64,000 nucleotides of DNA from the NCBI GenBank assembly GCA_029948255.1, contig JALIZF010001638.1, forward strand, positions 186,001-250,000. The letters are read 5' to 3'. The notes beneath the pieces were generated by a model. The model did not search any database. It was given only the letters and a program-made list of their open reading frames with translations, and was not told the origin of the DNA. The first letter of the stretch is position 1, and each line of letters starts with the position of its first letter. Source of the stretch: Telmatactis stephensoni. Its lineage: Eukaryota > Cnidaria > Anthozoa > Actiniaria > Isophelliidae. Shown one piece after another: positions 35,760-45,449 of this stretch. The position numbers were made by a program, and so were the translations under genes.

Positions 35760-37320
35760 TTGTTCGAAATAATAACAAAAACACTGTACTAACATCTTGT
35801 TTTTCTTGTTAGAATGGTTATGTTTTCAAATGGTCTTTTTCTTGCCAACCCTAATTTTAATGATTGAGAACTCTCATGAAAAAAAACCCACACCCAGTAC
35901 TACCTTCAAGTTTTTTATCCAGATAAACGTTTCATTTTTGAGGGTGTATGGACATATAGCGTTGGTGTGCAACGGTTGCCATGCAGAATAGGGCCTTGGT
36001 TTAGCGATATAATAGAAGCATGATGCGCGTTTTTGGCGGGAACCATTTGATTTCCTGTGAAAATGTCTCATGTTCGTTTTTATTACGCATGCGTTGGACA
36101 TATTACTTCCGGTTTCTTTAAAAAGCTATAACCTTTAATTTGGCAGATTTCATCAAAACTAAGTGTTTCTTTAATATTTTTAACATTTACAGCCTTTACT
36201 TCAAAGCCAAGAATGGGACTTTCATGTATATAATTAAGAAACACGGAAGTTATTTGCATTATTATTCGCTTATTTGCGACATTCAAAAAATATCAGAAAA
36301 AGTTTATTTGGAGATCATTCTTAAAACGCATGCTAGGTTTTACGCACAATGATCTCTAGATTTATTAATTCTATTTCAAATTTTCCAACATGCAGTTCTA
36401 AAGGAAATTATAGCTTTTTTCTGTAGGTATAGTGTCATTTGATTACGCCGACGTCATATGCAGCTCGCTGCTCCGCTTTTACGAATGCTGTCGCGCCCGC
36501 CCACTTCCAGCACGACATGAAAATGGCTACTTGCGCGCGCCTAAAACAAAAACAAAAATAAGGCAATCTTTGATTTGTTTGAACACGAGTAAACAGAAAA
36601 AGGGGGATTGCTCGTTCGAGATATAATTCACAAACCTAATCAAGTTATGTCACGGACGTACACTATCCTTACCGACACTGAGGATACGAAAAAGTATAGC
36701 TGAATAAGCTTTTCCCACCCCTTGCATGACATTTTATACCACAACTTGTAATTTTCTCGCTTTCTGATTGGCTGTCAGCTATGATCAATAAGAGGACAGA
36801 CGACACATAGAGATTGCGTCATCTGTCACGCAAAGCAAAGTCAAACTTTTTGAAGATTTTTAAAAGAGAATACTATATTTTACATTTTTGAGCCAGTAGA
36901 ATGACTACAAATATTGTAAGTCTAATTGTTTTTGCCTCGAAAATTGATAGCTGTTAACAAAACCGCCAGGTTTATAACATTTACAGAGTTCGAAGAAAAT
37001 TTACAAAATTTCGCGCGACTTTCACTCGGAGAGATGTTGCCATGTTGGTGTAAAACAACTCACAAAACATTAAATTTTTTTGGCAACCGTTAGGAAAGAT
37101 ATTAATACGTTAAATATATTCAAAATGTCAAACCAGTCACCAACAATTACAGACTATAAAAGTTTTAACTGATTTTGTTATTCATGACAAAGCCGCCGAA
37201 TGAATTGTAGGTGTTTTCTCATCTTTACGGCTTAAAATATCAGATTTCATGCAGCATAGAAATGACAGTAACGGTTGACAACTTTTGTAAAGAAAAATGA
37301 TATTTTTCATTGAAAAAAAT
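35760..37320. other. Intergenic, no gene recognised
   Basis: The right flank of the ABCC4 array begins here. It is AT-rich with a GC-rich patch near 36440-36550. I see only short open frames without family motifs. ATGATCAATAAGAGGACAGAC near 36780 recurs inverted near 37882, so the 1.1 kb between may be bounded by repeats of one family. Confidence 0.5.
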
Positions 37321-37361
37321 TCAAAATAAAACATAATTTAGACTCATAAGTGTACACTTAC

Positions 37362-37506
37362 CACCGGACGTGAACGCCGCTGTTTTTGCTCTGATAAACC
37401 ACGAGGAAAGAGCATTGATTTTGTCTTGTAGATCTTTCGCAAATAAAACATTGTTTTTAGGTCTTGGAAGGAGTGTCCTTAAAGCATTAATAACCAAAAA
37501 TGTCAC
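37362..37506 (-). other. Exon-like ORF with strong donor, unidentified
   Basis: On the minus strand an ATG opens a 48-codon frame that ends at a consensus donor (GGTG/GTAAGT at 37362). It includes AKDLQDKINALSSWFIRAK and AAFTSG. The segment faintly recalls the stretch leading into the sirtuin NAD-binding GAG motif, but the next exon was not found and the resemblance is weak. It may be a decayed exon or chance. Confidence 0.2.
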
Positions 37507-37860
37507 AAAAAATCGCGAGGAAAAGTGTAACTTACAGTTTTAAAAGCGGTATAAAAGTTGAACTAAATCTCTTGGGCCGCTCAATTTTCGATTCCATCAA
37601 AAGAGCTACGAAGTAGTTGTAGTCCTGACTCATGATATGTACTACATGAAAATACTTGCTTTCCAGAAAGTCGTTGACAGTATTCATAAAGAAAGGTCTC
37701 AAAATAATTGCATGTAAAACTTCGCAAAGTTCTGACTGGCAGCTTTGATCTTGACTGACAGGATCGGACTCTACGCACAGCTGTGATTTCAGTCACGTTT
37801 TGGTCATGTCACGAAATGCAGTCACGTTTTAAATTGAAATGCTGTTTTTGTGGTAAAAAA

Positions 37861-37986
37861 CAAATCGAACATAGTTTTTCATTGTCTGTCCTCTTATTGA
37901 TCAAAGATGATGTCACAAAAATGTTCAAAACTCAAGTGGAACCACGAGCGTAGCGAGACAGACAATGAAAAACTATGTTCGATTTG
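37861..37986. mobile_element. MITE with perfect 30-base inverted arms
   Basis: CAAATCGAACATAGTTTTTC plus ATTGTCTGTC (37861-37890) is exactly inverted at 37957-37986, with a 66-base loop. No coding capacity. Confidence 0.8.
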
Positions 37987-38295
37987 TAATTTTTCAGTTT
38001 AATCAATAATATTGCTTTGGATTCCTGTGATAAAAACGCGGCCTGCGCGAAAGCCCGCGAAAACTCGCGCATGCGCATTCATTTTGCCGCGGTATCAAGT
38101 CAAGCGAAGCGGCACTCTCGCTTCACGAAGTTCTTTTGAACATTTGATATTTTGTAGAAAATGTTTTTTTAAAGTCCAGTCAGTGATTTGGTCTAAAGAA
38201 AGTCAAGAAATAGTGCAGCATATCTTTTTGCAAAAAAAAAGCGAGAAGGGAGAGCCTGGGAACGAGGTTGATCTTTTTGCATAATATCTTTACGA

Positions 38296-38394
38296 TGCCA
38301 TCTTTGTCGAAAGCTGTAAGTTTGCAGGTTTTACCACTGTAAGGCTCAAGACAATCTTTTATGCTAACAGTAACCTCGATTTTCATTCGGTTCT
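38296..38394 (-). other. Exon-like minus-strand ORF cut by a repeat, unidentified
   Basis: After a pyrimidine-rich acceptor-like TTTGTCTAG, the minus strand reads NRMKIEVTVSIKDCLEPYSG onward, then KDGIVKIL. It then runs into sequence (AACCTCGTTCCCAGGCTCTC) that looks like a dispersed repeat. It could be a decayed exon. Confidence 0.15.
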
Positions 38395-38419
38395 AGACAA
38401 ATACAAAAATACTTCTGTA

Positions 38420-39020
38420 ATGTCACCACAGAAGATTAAAAATCAAGTATTTTTGAAGCGGTTTATCTGTGGAAAAGGGGAAAGAAAGGCGTACCGGACT
38501 GCATACTCGTCTCAACTGAGGTAAGTTAAGTATCAAACTTTTGTTTGCACTTTTAGTATTAAAGTTAGATTGGTTGGGTGCAACCTATCGCCTACTAGTC
38601 GCTTTTGTGAATTAAATTTAATATTTCGACTACTAACCAGTAGTCATAATCAGAATGAACTGAAAAACTTTGTTGTTAGAGTTTGTTAAAATATCTTTTA
38701 AGAGGGAATGTTTTTCAAGTTCGAGCAGTGAACGACAAAAACTCCTGAGTTGAAGAATAGCTGTTGTATAAAACTAAAATCATTTCTGTCAGAAAGTTGA
38801 ACTAGTTGTTTGTATGCAGTTTTGGCCGATGAAAGTTGAAAGTGTTAATCCATGTTAATCCAAAGCGAAAATTTAGATCGAAAATGAGGCTTAGGCCTTC
38901 ATTTAGTGCTCATTTGCTATAAGTCTTATGTTTTCTTCTTATATTCAGCTTGAAAAAGCTTAATCCCAACACAACTTCAAGAAAAAGTCTTTGTACAATT
39001 CAAAAATCCGTTTTAAACAG
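38420..39020 (+). other. Two exon-like ORFs joinable in phase, unidentified
   Basis: An ATG at 38420 opens 33 codons (MSPQKIKNQVFLKRFICGKG onward) to a consensus donor CTGAG/GTAAGT at 38520. A second open segment at 38949-39020 lies between ATATTCAG and AACAG/GTATTT, and it joins in the same phase to give about 57 codons. No further exon was found with the needed phase and no family is recognised. Confidence 0.2.
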
Positions 39021-39881
39021 GTATTTTATCTTGGTACATCAGTTTTTAATCAGTAGAAAAAGGATTTGAGTGTTAATAAATCCAGAACGAAAATTTGGAT
39101 CAGTAAAACTCGCACGAAGGTCTAGTTTTTGGCGCTTTTCGCCATTATTGCTCGTCATGGAAAAAATCTCCTCTTAATCCAAAATTTCCTTTCTGCATAA
39201 AAGAGACGAATTCATATTTCTATAGGATTGTTTGTGTGAGCAGGAAAAGTATTTTTTGTTGGTGTTGTTATTAAATTTAATTATAAACAATGCGGTATAA
39301 ATAAACTCTTGCATGAGCATGATTAAAAATATAATTTAGCGATTTTTATATTTTTTTTATCTTTTTAATTGCGTTCGTAATCATGTTCAGAGTTTATTAT
39401 CGAATTGTTGTTAAATTATATATCAAATCTCTCCTTTTGATGTTATTTACGAAAGTTATGCAAGAAATCGGTATGAAGTCTTCTCTACTGAATGAATTTT
39501 TAAGCTCTTGAATCAGTGTTTATCAGATTTAATAGACTTTTAGGGTATGCTTATGCCATAAACATTGCTTTTATTTCAAAATATTGTAGCACTAGTTCTA
39601 CAACGTGATTCGAAAACATGTCACGGTATACTTCCACCGGAAGAGATCTTGCTACTTCCGGGACGTCCTTCTTGCAGCGCAGTGTGTACGAAAATATTAA
39701 TTTTGTGGAATTTCATCTCTTGTCACAATAAGATTTTACTAGATTTCTAACAAGTTGTACGCCTGAAATGTCCTTTTTCTACGCCATTTCCTTTTGACAA
39801 CACTCCACGCTACGAGAAACGCTAGTAAAATAAATATCCACTGGAAGCCCAAACAACAAACACGGCCGGTTAGGACCACGC

Positions 39882-40024
39882 CGTCCTCGGAGACCCAGGG
39901 CGTCAGGGAGCGGGGGAGGGGAGCGGAGGGGAAAGGAAAGAGGGGAAATGGACGTCCTTTTCCCCTCTTTCCTTTCCCCTCCGCTCCCCTCCTCCCTCCC
40001 TGGCGCCCTGGGTCTCCGAGGACG
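39882..40024. mobile_element. GC-rich long hairpin, arms about 67 bases, loop 9
   Basis: The left arm (CGTCCTCGGAGACCCAGGGC at its start, AGGGGAAA at its end, 39948) is nearly perfectly inverted by the right arm (TTTCCCCTC to CCTGGGTCTCCGAGGACG, 39958-40024). The arms are strikingly purine- or pyrimidine-rich. It is a fold-back element with no coding role; open frames across it are by-products. Confidence 0.85.
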
Positions 40025-40161
40025 GGACCACGCGCGCGAAGCCAAATAAATTCCAAAACGCGCGCGCATAAATTAGGCAAATGACAGAACACAAGAGAAA
40101 ACAATCAACGGAGATTTTTGGTTATTTTATTTGCTTTAAAAACCTTAATATAAAAATTAGG

Positions 40162-41250
40162 TACTACCTAATAGCGGAGCTCCCATTTAAATATAATAAT
40201 AATTTTAAATACTTTGTTTTATTTTGACGTTTTTGATTCAAATGAATTGGGCTTGCTGTGGTAATAGGCAAACAAAGATTGCATTTTGTTGTAAAAGTTG
40301 AAATAAAGACTATAGATCAAGCTTTATTTCTTGCCCTTCAGTCTCCTGAGAATTATATTAAGGCTTTCAACTCAGTGACCATAGTGATATTTATTCAGAT
40401 ATTTGTGTCAGATTTTATAATTGACTTAGTAGTAGTGCTTCATAATTCTCAGAAATAGGATGCAAAAATCCCTCAAACTGATTTCATTCACATAAATACT
40501 GAACCTAATTCAACATCCTTCAATTAAACAATTAGACATTGCAGAAAATTATATTTAGATTTTTCTGTCTTGACAGTATTGTGGCATCTTGGTTTTTTTT
40601 TGTATTATGTAGAGTAGAATGACACTGATAAATAGTTGTCTTTACACGAAACAAGAATTCTCTCTTCCAGGTTACACTAATCATGACTTTAGATGAAATT
40701 GTAAAACAACTCAAAACAACTACTACCTAAAAGCAAAGCTCCAATTTCAATTTTAATTTTTTTATGTTCTTGATTCAAATGAATTGGGCTTCCTGTGGTA
40801 ATTGAAAAAGTTGAAATGAAGATTATTTAAAAAGCATTTTTAAAATAAGTTTTGGTTTTGGTTTGTATATTGTATGGGCTTGTATGCTCAGTGACCTTTG
40901 TTACAGTATTAATTTTAATATTCAGATTCACTGTCAGATTTCATAACTGACTTTGTAAGGGTTCATAATTTTCAGAAATAGAAAGCAAAATCTCCAAAGC
41001 ATTTTTTTAAATTGATACAAGTAATTAAACCTTTTCGATATCCTGAATATTACAGAACAACATATATTGATTTGTCTGTCTTCACTATATTTGTGACATC
41101 TTGTTTTTTGTGGTTGTTGTTGTTATTTTGTTTTGTTATTTAATGTACAGTAGAAAAGAATGACACACTAGCTAGGCGAATACTTGTCTCCCACTTTTCT
41201 CTTCCAGATTACACTGATAATACAATTTAAAGTGATTATAAAAACAGCTA
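40162..41250 (+). repeat. Old tandem duplication of about 0.55 kb
   Basis: Units about 40162-40720 and 40721-41250 share ordered landmarks: TACTACCTAA, ATTCAAATGAATTGGGCTT, AAAGTTGAAAT, a TTTGTCTGTCTT-like stretch, AGTAGAATGACAC and TTCTCTTCCAG. They differ by many substitutions and small indels. No conserved open frame spans either unit. Confidence 0.7.
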
Positions 41251-43600
41251 ATTGAAATAACAAGAAAACAAGGAATTAAGCATTTTCAGTCTGTATTTAA
41301 GGCTTAACAGGGCTCACTGAGCAACTTCATCCAGATGAATAAAGTAAAACAATTCTAGTTTGCATGGCAAAATTCCTTCTTTTTTTCCTGTCAATTGTTT
41401 CATTAAATTCCAGACCAAAACTTGAGCTGTATTTACACATTAGTGGGGTTGAAATAAGTTCAAAATCAATTTTTTTTACTAATTTTATTATTATTAGAAC
41501 TAGTGCAAAAAGTTCACCGTAAAACAAAATGTCGTTGTACATTTCATGTAAGGCTTGATCGAGTGTTTCTTTAAACTTGGCCACAGTTCAACGTGCATAA
41601 AAGTTTTTTTTTAAGTCATCAATCCCAAATCAAAGAGAAAAGATCAAATATAGGTACAAGAGACTTTTTGATATCATTTTCTGGCCAGGGTCTTTACCTT
41701 GAAGTGCTTTCCTTGTTGTCTTTTCGAAGCATACTGGTCCTTGTTTCACGCTCAATGCAGACGATTCTTGATTTATTTCCAACTTTGGCTAGATTTTTAA
41801 GCAGCTTTACTGAAGGCATCTTCACGAAACGAAGAATACACGATCCTCAATGACTTATTCATTATGAGGAATTTTTTTAAACTACGAATCCAACTAAAAA
41901 GTCGTTCAACTTTGAAAATATCCTCTGTGTCTTTCGTCTTTCGAGCAGTTTTTGAAACGACACCAGGCTCGAAAAAAATTCAAACGTACGGTTTTTTTCG
42001 CTTTAACCTGTCAAGATTGGCACAGATTAATGTTCATCAAAATCGCTAAATTTTTACGAGGTTTCGAGAATACTATTTTTAAGCTTTGCAAGTTAAAACT
42101 GCAAGGAAACTTGTAAATTTTCAGTTTTCAAAGTGTCAGCGCGCGTCAAGTTGGCGCCAAAAAGCAATCAGCCAATCAGCAGCGATCGCGATGGGCACGG
42201 ACGGACGGAAGTGACGTATACTCAAGTCATGAAAAAAATCACCTCGATGGGTTACCATTTTTCTAAAGTATGGTGCTCCGCTCGCGCGGGCCTTCGGCCC
42301 GCGCGGGAGCTCCGCTATAAATTCAGATAATCGATTTGGGACCAAAATCTGAAGATAAATTGTTGAGTAAATCGACATTACCACAGCCACAGGTCGTACA
42401 ATTATGCGAACGTGACTTCAGCGGTGTTTTCGGTGATACAACGAATCATAACACCTAGAGAAAAGCTTAATATTAATTATTTAACGGGTTGTTTTAAATT
42501 AAGATTTCTTTCGAGCTAAATGTTTGGTCTTGGTATAGACTCGTCGTCATGGCAACTGCTTGTAAAAGAGTGATAACATCTAAGAGAAATCTTCAAAAAG
42601 CTGCTTTATTTGGTGTCTCTCTCTTTGAGTCAACTATCCAGAAGTTTGTCCAGGAACAGGTCAACAGAAGTGATACATACTTCATTTGATAGAAGTAATA
42701 CAGTTAGGTATTATAAAAAACTCACATAGCTTGTTGTACTTGAATAAAAGACCATAGAGCTAAGAGAGCGAAACTCACCATTGATGTTCGTGGCGACTAA
42801 GGCTATTTTTAGTAACTTTGCCATCTTAAACAATAGAAATCAAAGGCAAAAAGCAAACGGTCCCGTCCGCGCACACGTCAAAAATCAAATTCTGCTGTTG
42901 GAGATTCTGTACAAGAGCCTTGCTTGCTTGCGCGCAATAGCGTTGTTAATTAAAACAAGACGCTGTAATAGCGTTCACTTGGGCTATCCGAGGAAGCTCG
43001 AGTAACGAAGCTTGCTTGCAAAGGCCACTTGGGTAATTTTGCTCACCTGCATGCTCGGTCTACAACAGGTAGTCAAGTAATGAACCCATCTAATAAAGAT
43101 TCGAAGCTAATAATTACTTCTTATTAACCGAAAGCGCTGTTATTATAGAAAAATATCAGACCGAGGTCTTTACAGTGTGGACCAATGTGTATGGGCTTCT
43201 TACGCGTAGAATCAACAAACTAACAAGCTTGTATGAATTATCCAAAATTTAAAATTGTTTAAAGTACTTAACTTTAATGACGTTTTAAGCCTTCAAACTT
43301 ACCTCAAGATTGTTCTTGAAATGGGAAATCAGTTTTGATGATCATCCAGCAAAAGACAAAACTGTAAAATCCGTAAACAGTACATTGGCGTAACTTCTTG
43401 ACTTTGCAAAGAACCCTTGTGCATTTAGAAATGTTCCGAACAGTGGCACCGTAATATATTCTTTTATTTACTCTTTCTCTGTTTATTTATGAAATCATTC
43501 TTGCGGTTACTGGACTTTGATTGGTTCTCCTATTTCCCCAAGGGAAATGAAACTTCGCCGAATAGACTACCCCGATTAGACATTAAATTTATTAAGTGTC
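41251..43600. other. Intergenic, repeats but no gene recognised
   Basis: Only short open frames without motifs. It contains a GC-rich stretch with CCAATCAGC-type sequence and GGCGCC near 42145-42185, and a small hairpin at 42275-42310. Confidence 0.5.
42275..42310. repeat. Short GC-rich hairpin
   Basis: CTCGCGCGGGCC, loop TTC, then GGCCCGCGCGGGAG, flanked by GCTCCGC on the left and AGCTCCGC on the right. Likely part of a dispersed repeat. Confidence 0.6.
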
Positions 43601-43605
43601 TAGGT

Positions 43606-43905
43606 AGCGCAGCGGTCTAAGGTGATATCTAAAGGTATGGATTAGGGTCCGGATATCGTCTCCCTCCCTGGCCTTCGGGCCAAGTCAACTGTAATATGTA
43701 GCACCGGGATAGCGTGGATGGGGTCGAAATCTTCATCCGTAACGTAAGTCGATTCGATGTCTTAGCTTCTTTGAATGTCTCGGGAGAATCGTCCCAAATT
43801 TCATTTTTACCTTTTTCTTATTTTTTTCAATAATCTAGCCATTCTTCCCCATTTCCGGGGGGTCCACTTTAAGGGTTACGTGTTCGAGCCCTGTGTAGGT
43901 CGGAA
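43606..43905 (+). repeat. tRNA-like promoter boxes in a repeat
   Basis: TAGGTAGCGCAGCGGTCTAAGG near 43608 resembles an A box. About 260 bases later GGTTACGTGTTCGAGCCC resembles a T-arm with a B box. The spacing is too wide for a tRNA, so this may be two SINE pieces or one composite element. Confidence 0.35.
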
Positions 43906-44301
43906 TATTTTTCTTTTTTTCCCTTTTTTCTCTTCCTTTTTACTCTCTTTTTTCTTTTTCGGTTTCTTGATACTTAGATTTTAGCATTTTCTGTGATTTT
44001 AAGTATCTTTAAATTCTTGCAATCTGTTTTAATTCAAATATCAAATTGCATCATTATTAATTATTATTCAAAGTTTGTTCTTTTTATTTCTTGAATGTGT
44101 TACCGATTTGTACTTGACTGATGTGTATGGTAAACGTGTTTTGTGAGAGATTTTAATAGTCTTCTTTGTTTCTAACCAAGAGAACATTAATAAGAGAGGG
44201 AAACTTGTTAATGGGGCGCACGCCGTGATGATTCCCATCTGTGCTATTTTTAGTAACCAGATGCAGTTTAATGTGCCCTGTCAAATTATACTCTTTTTTT
44301 G

Positions 44302-44645
44302 TTCGTTCGTTCGTTCGTTCGTTCGTTCGTTTGGTCGGTCGGTCGGTCGGTCGGTCGGTCATTTGTTTGTTTGGTCGTTTGCTTGTTTGGTCATTGGCTT
44401 GTTTGGTCATTGGTTGGTTGGTTGGTTGGTTTGTTTGTTGGTTTGTTGGTTTGTTGGTTTGTTGGTTTGTTGGTTTGTTGGTTTGTTGGTTTGTTGGTTT
44501 GTTGGTTTGTTGGTTTGTTGGTTTGTTGGTTTGTTGGTTTGTTGGTTTGTTGGTTGGTTGGTTTGTTTGTTTGTTTGTTTGTTTGTTTGTTTGTTTGTTT
44601 GTTTGTTTGTTTGTTTGTTTGTTTGTTTGTTTGTTTGTTTGTTTG
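44302..44645 (+). repeat. Complex TTCG/TTGG/TTTG satellite
   Basis: Ordered blocks: (GTTC)n 44302-44329, (GGTC)n to about 44360, mixed units to 44408, (GGTT)n to about 44432, an octamer array (TTGGTTTG)n to about 44556, then (GTTT)n to 44645. All three forward frames stay open because no stop can form; the Cys/Val/Leu-rich and Gln/Thr/Asn-rich translations are not genes. Confidence 0.95.
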
Positions 44646-45046
44646 CTAAATATTTCCGAAACAGCTATCATTCCAAACAAATACAAATCAAATATGAAGA
44701 ATATAACATGCTTTTCTTCGGGAAATTTTTCCCTCCGACAGACGCGGAACTCAAGATGTAAACCGGCCCTGAAAACCTTTAAGTAAACCTCTCCTTCAAG
44801 TGCTTCAGATGATCTTGTACTCGGGATTATGCTTATTCCAGGGCTTCAATCATGACCAAACGTTTTAGTTAAAATAATTACAAGTTTTTGAAGGTTTACA
44901 ATCTAAAGGAAACAATGCCAGAATTGAATAAACCATAGATAAATACATTTACACACAGAAAAAAGAGTAAAGACAGAACATCAGTCACGGATCTTCGCGC
45001 GGTTTTTCTTATATTCATGCATGTAAGGATCACGGATTCACTGTAT

Positions 45047-45445
45047 ACCCGGGAGGGGGGGGACTCCGTTCGTTAATGGACGGGGATGCTCGTCGTACCT
45101 TTTAGGGGTCAAAATCTGCAATCTGGTACCTTTTAGGGTGTCTCAGGCTTAGGTGGACTACCAGAGACATAGCTGGTACCTTTTAGGGACTGTTTTGGGG
45201 TAAATAAACTACCTAAAATAAGCATGAAAGGGATGATTTCGATGCTCTGAATTGAATCTTCAAAGCACATCGATAACAAATGTTTCATTACTTTAATTCT
45301 TTATTATTGTTTTTGAATTTATACCTTTTAGGGATAGAAATGAATTGTTGCCACTCCCACTCAGGTACCTTTTAGGGGTCATTTTTAAAATTTCCGACGA
45401 GCATCCCCGTCCTCTTATATATAGGAGTCCCCCCCCCCCCCCCCG
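45047..45445 (+). mobile_element. GGTACCTTTTAGGGG element, copy A (complete)
   Basis: Ends form an inverted pair: GGGGACTCC and GACGGGGATGCTCGTCG on the left, CGACGAGCATCCCCGTC and GGAGTCCCCC on the right, with flanking G and C runs. Inside, (G)GTACCTTTTAGGG recurs at least four times in the same direction. No coding capacity. Further copies occur at 61826 and 63283, so this is a dispersed non-autonomous element. Confidence 0.75.
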
Positions 45446-45449
45446 GAAT

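Noticed and set aside
39739..40104. Several overlapping ORFs around 39.9 kb
   Set aside because: They arise from the GC-rich hairpin, which lacks stops on both strands.
44153..44786. Long overlapping ORFs rich in Cys/Val/Leu or Gln/Thr/Asn
   Set aside because: Tetra- and octanucleotide repeats without stops in several frames on both strands; no unique coding sequence.
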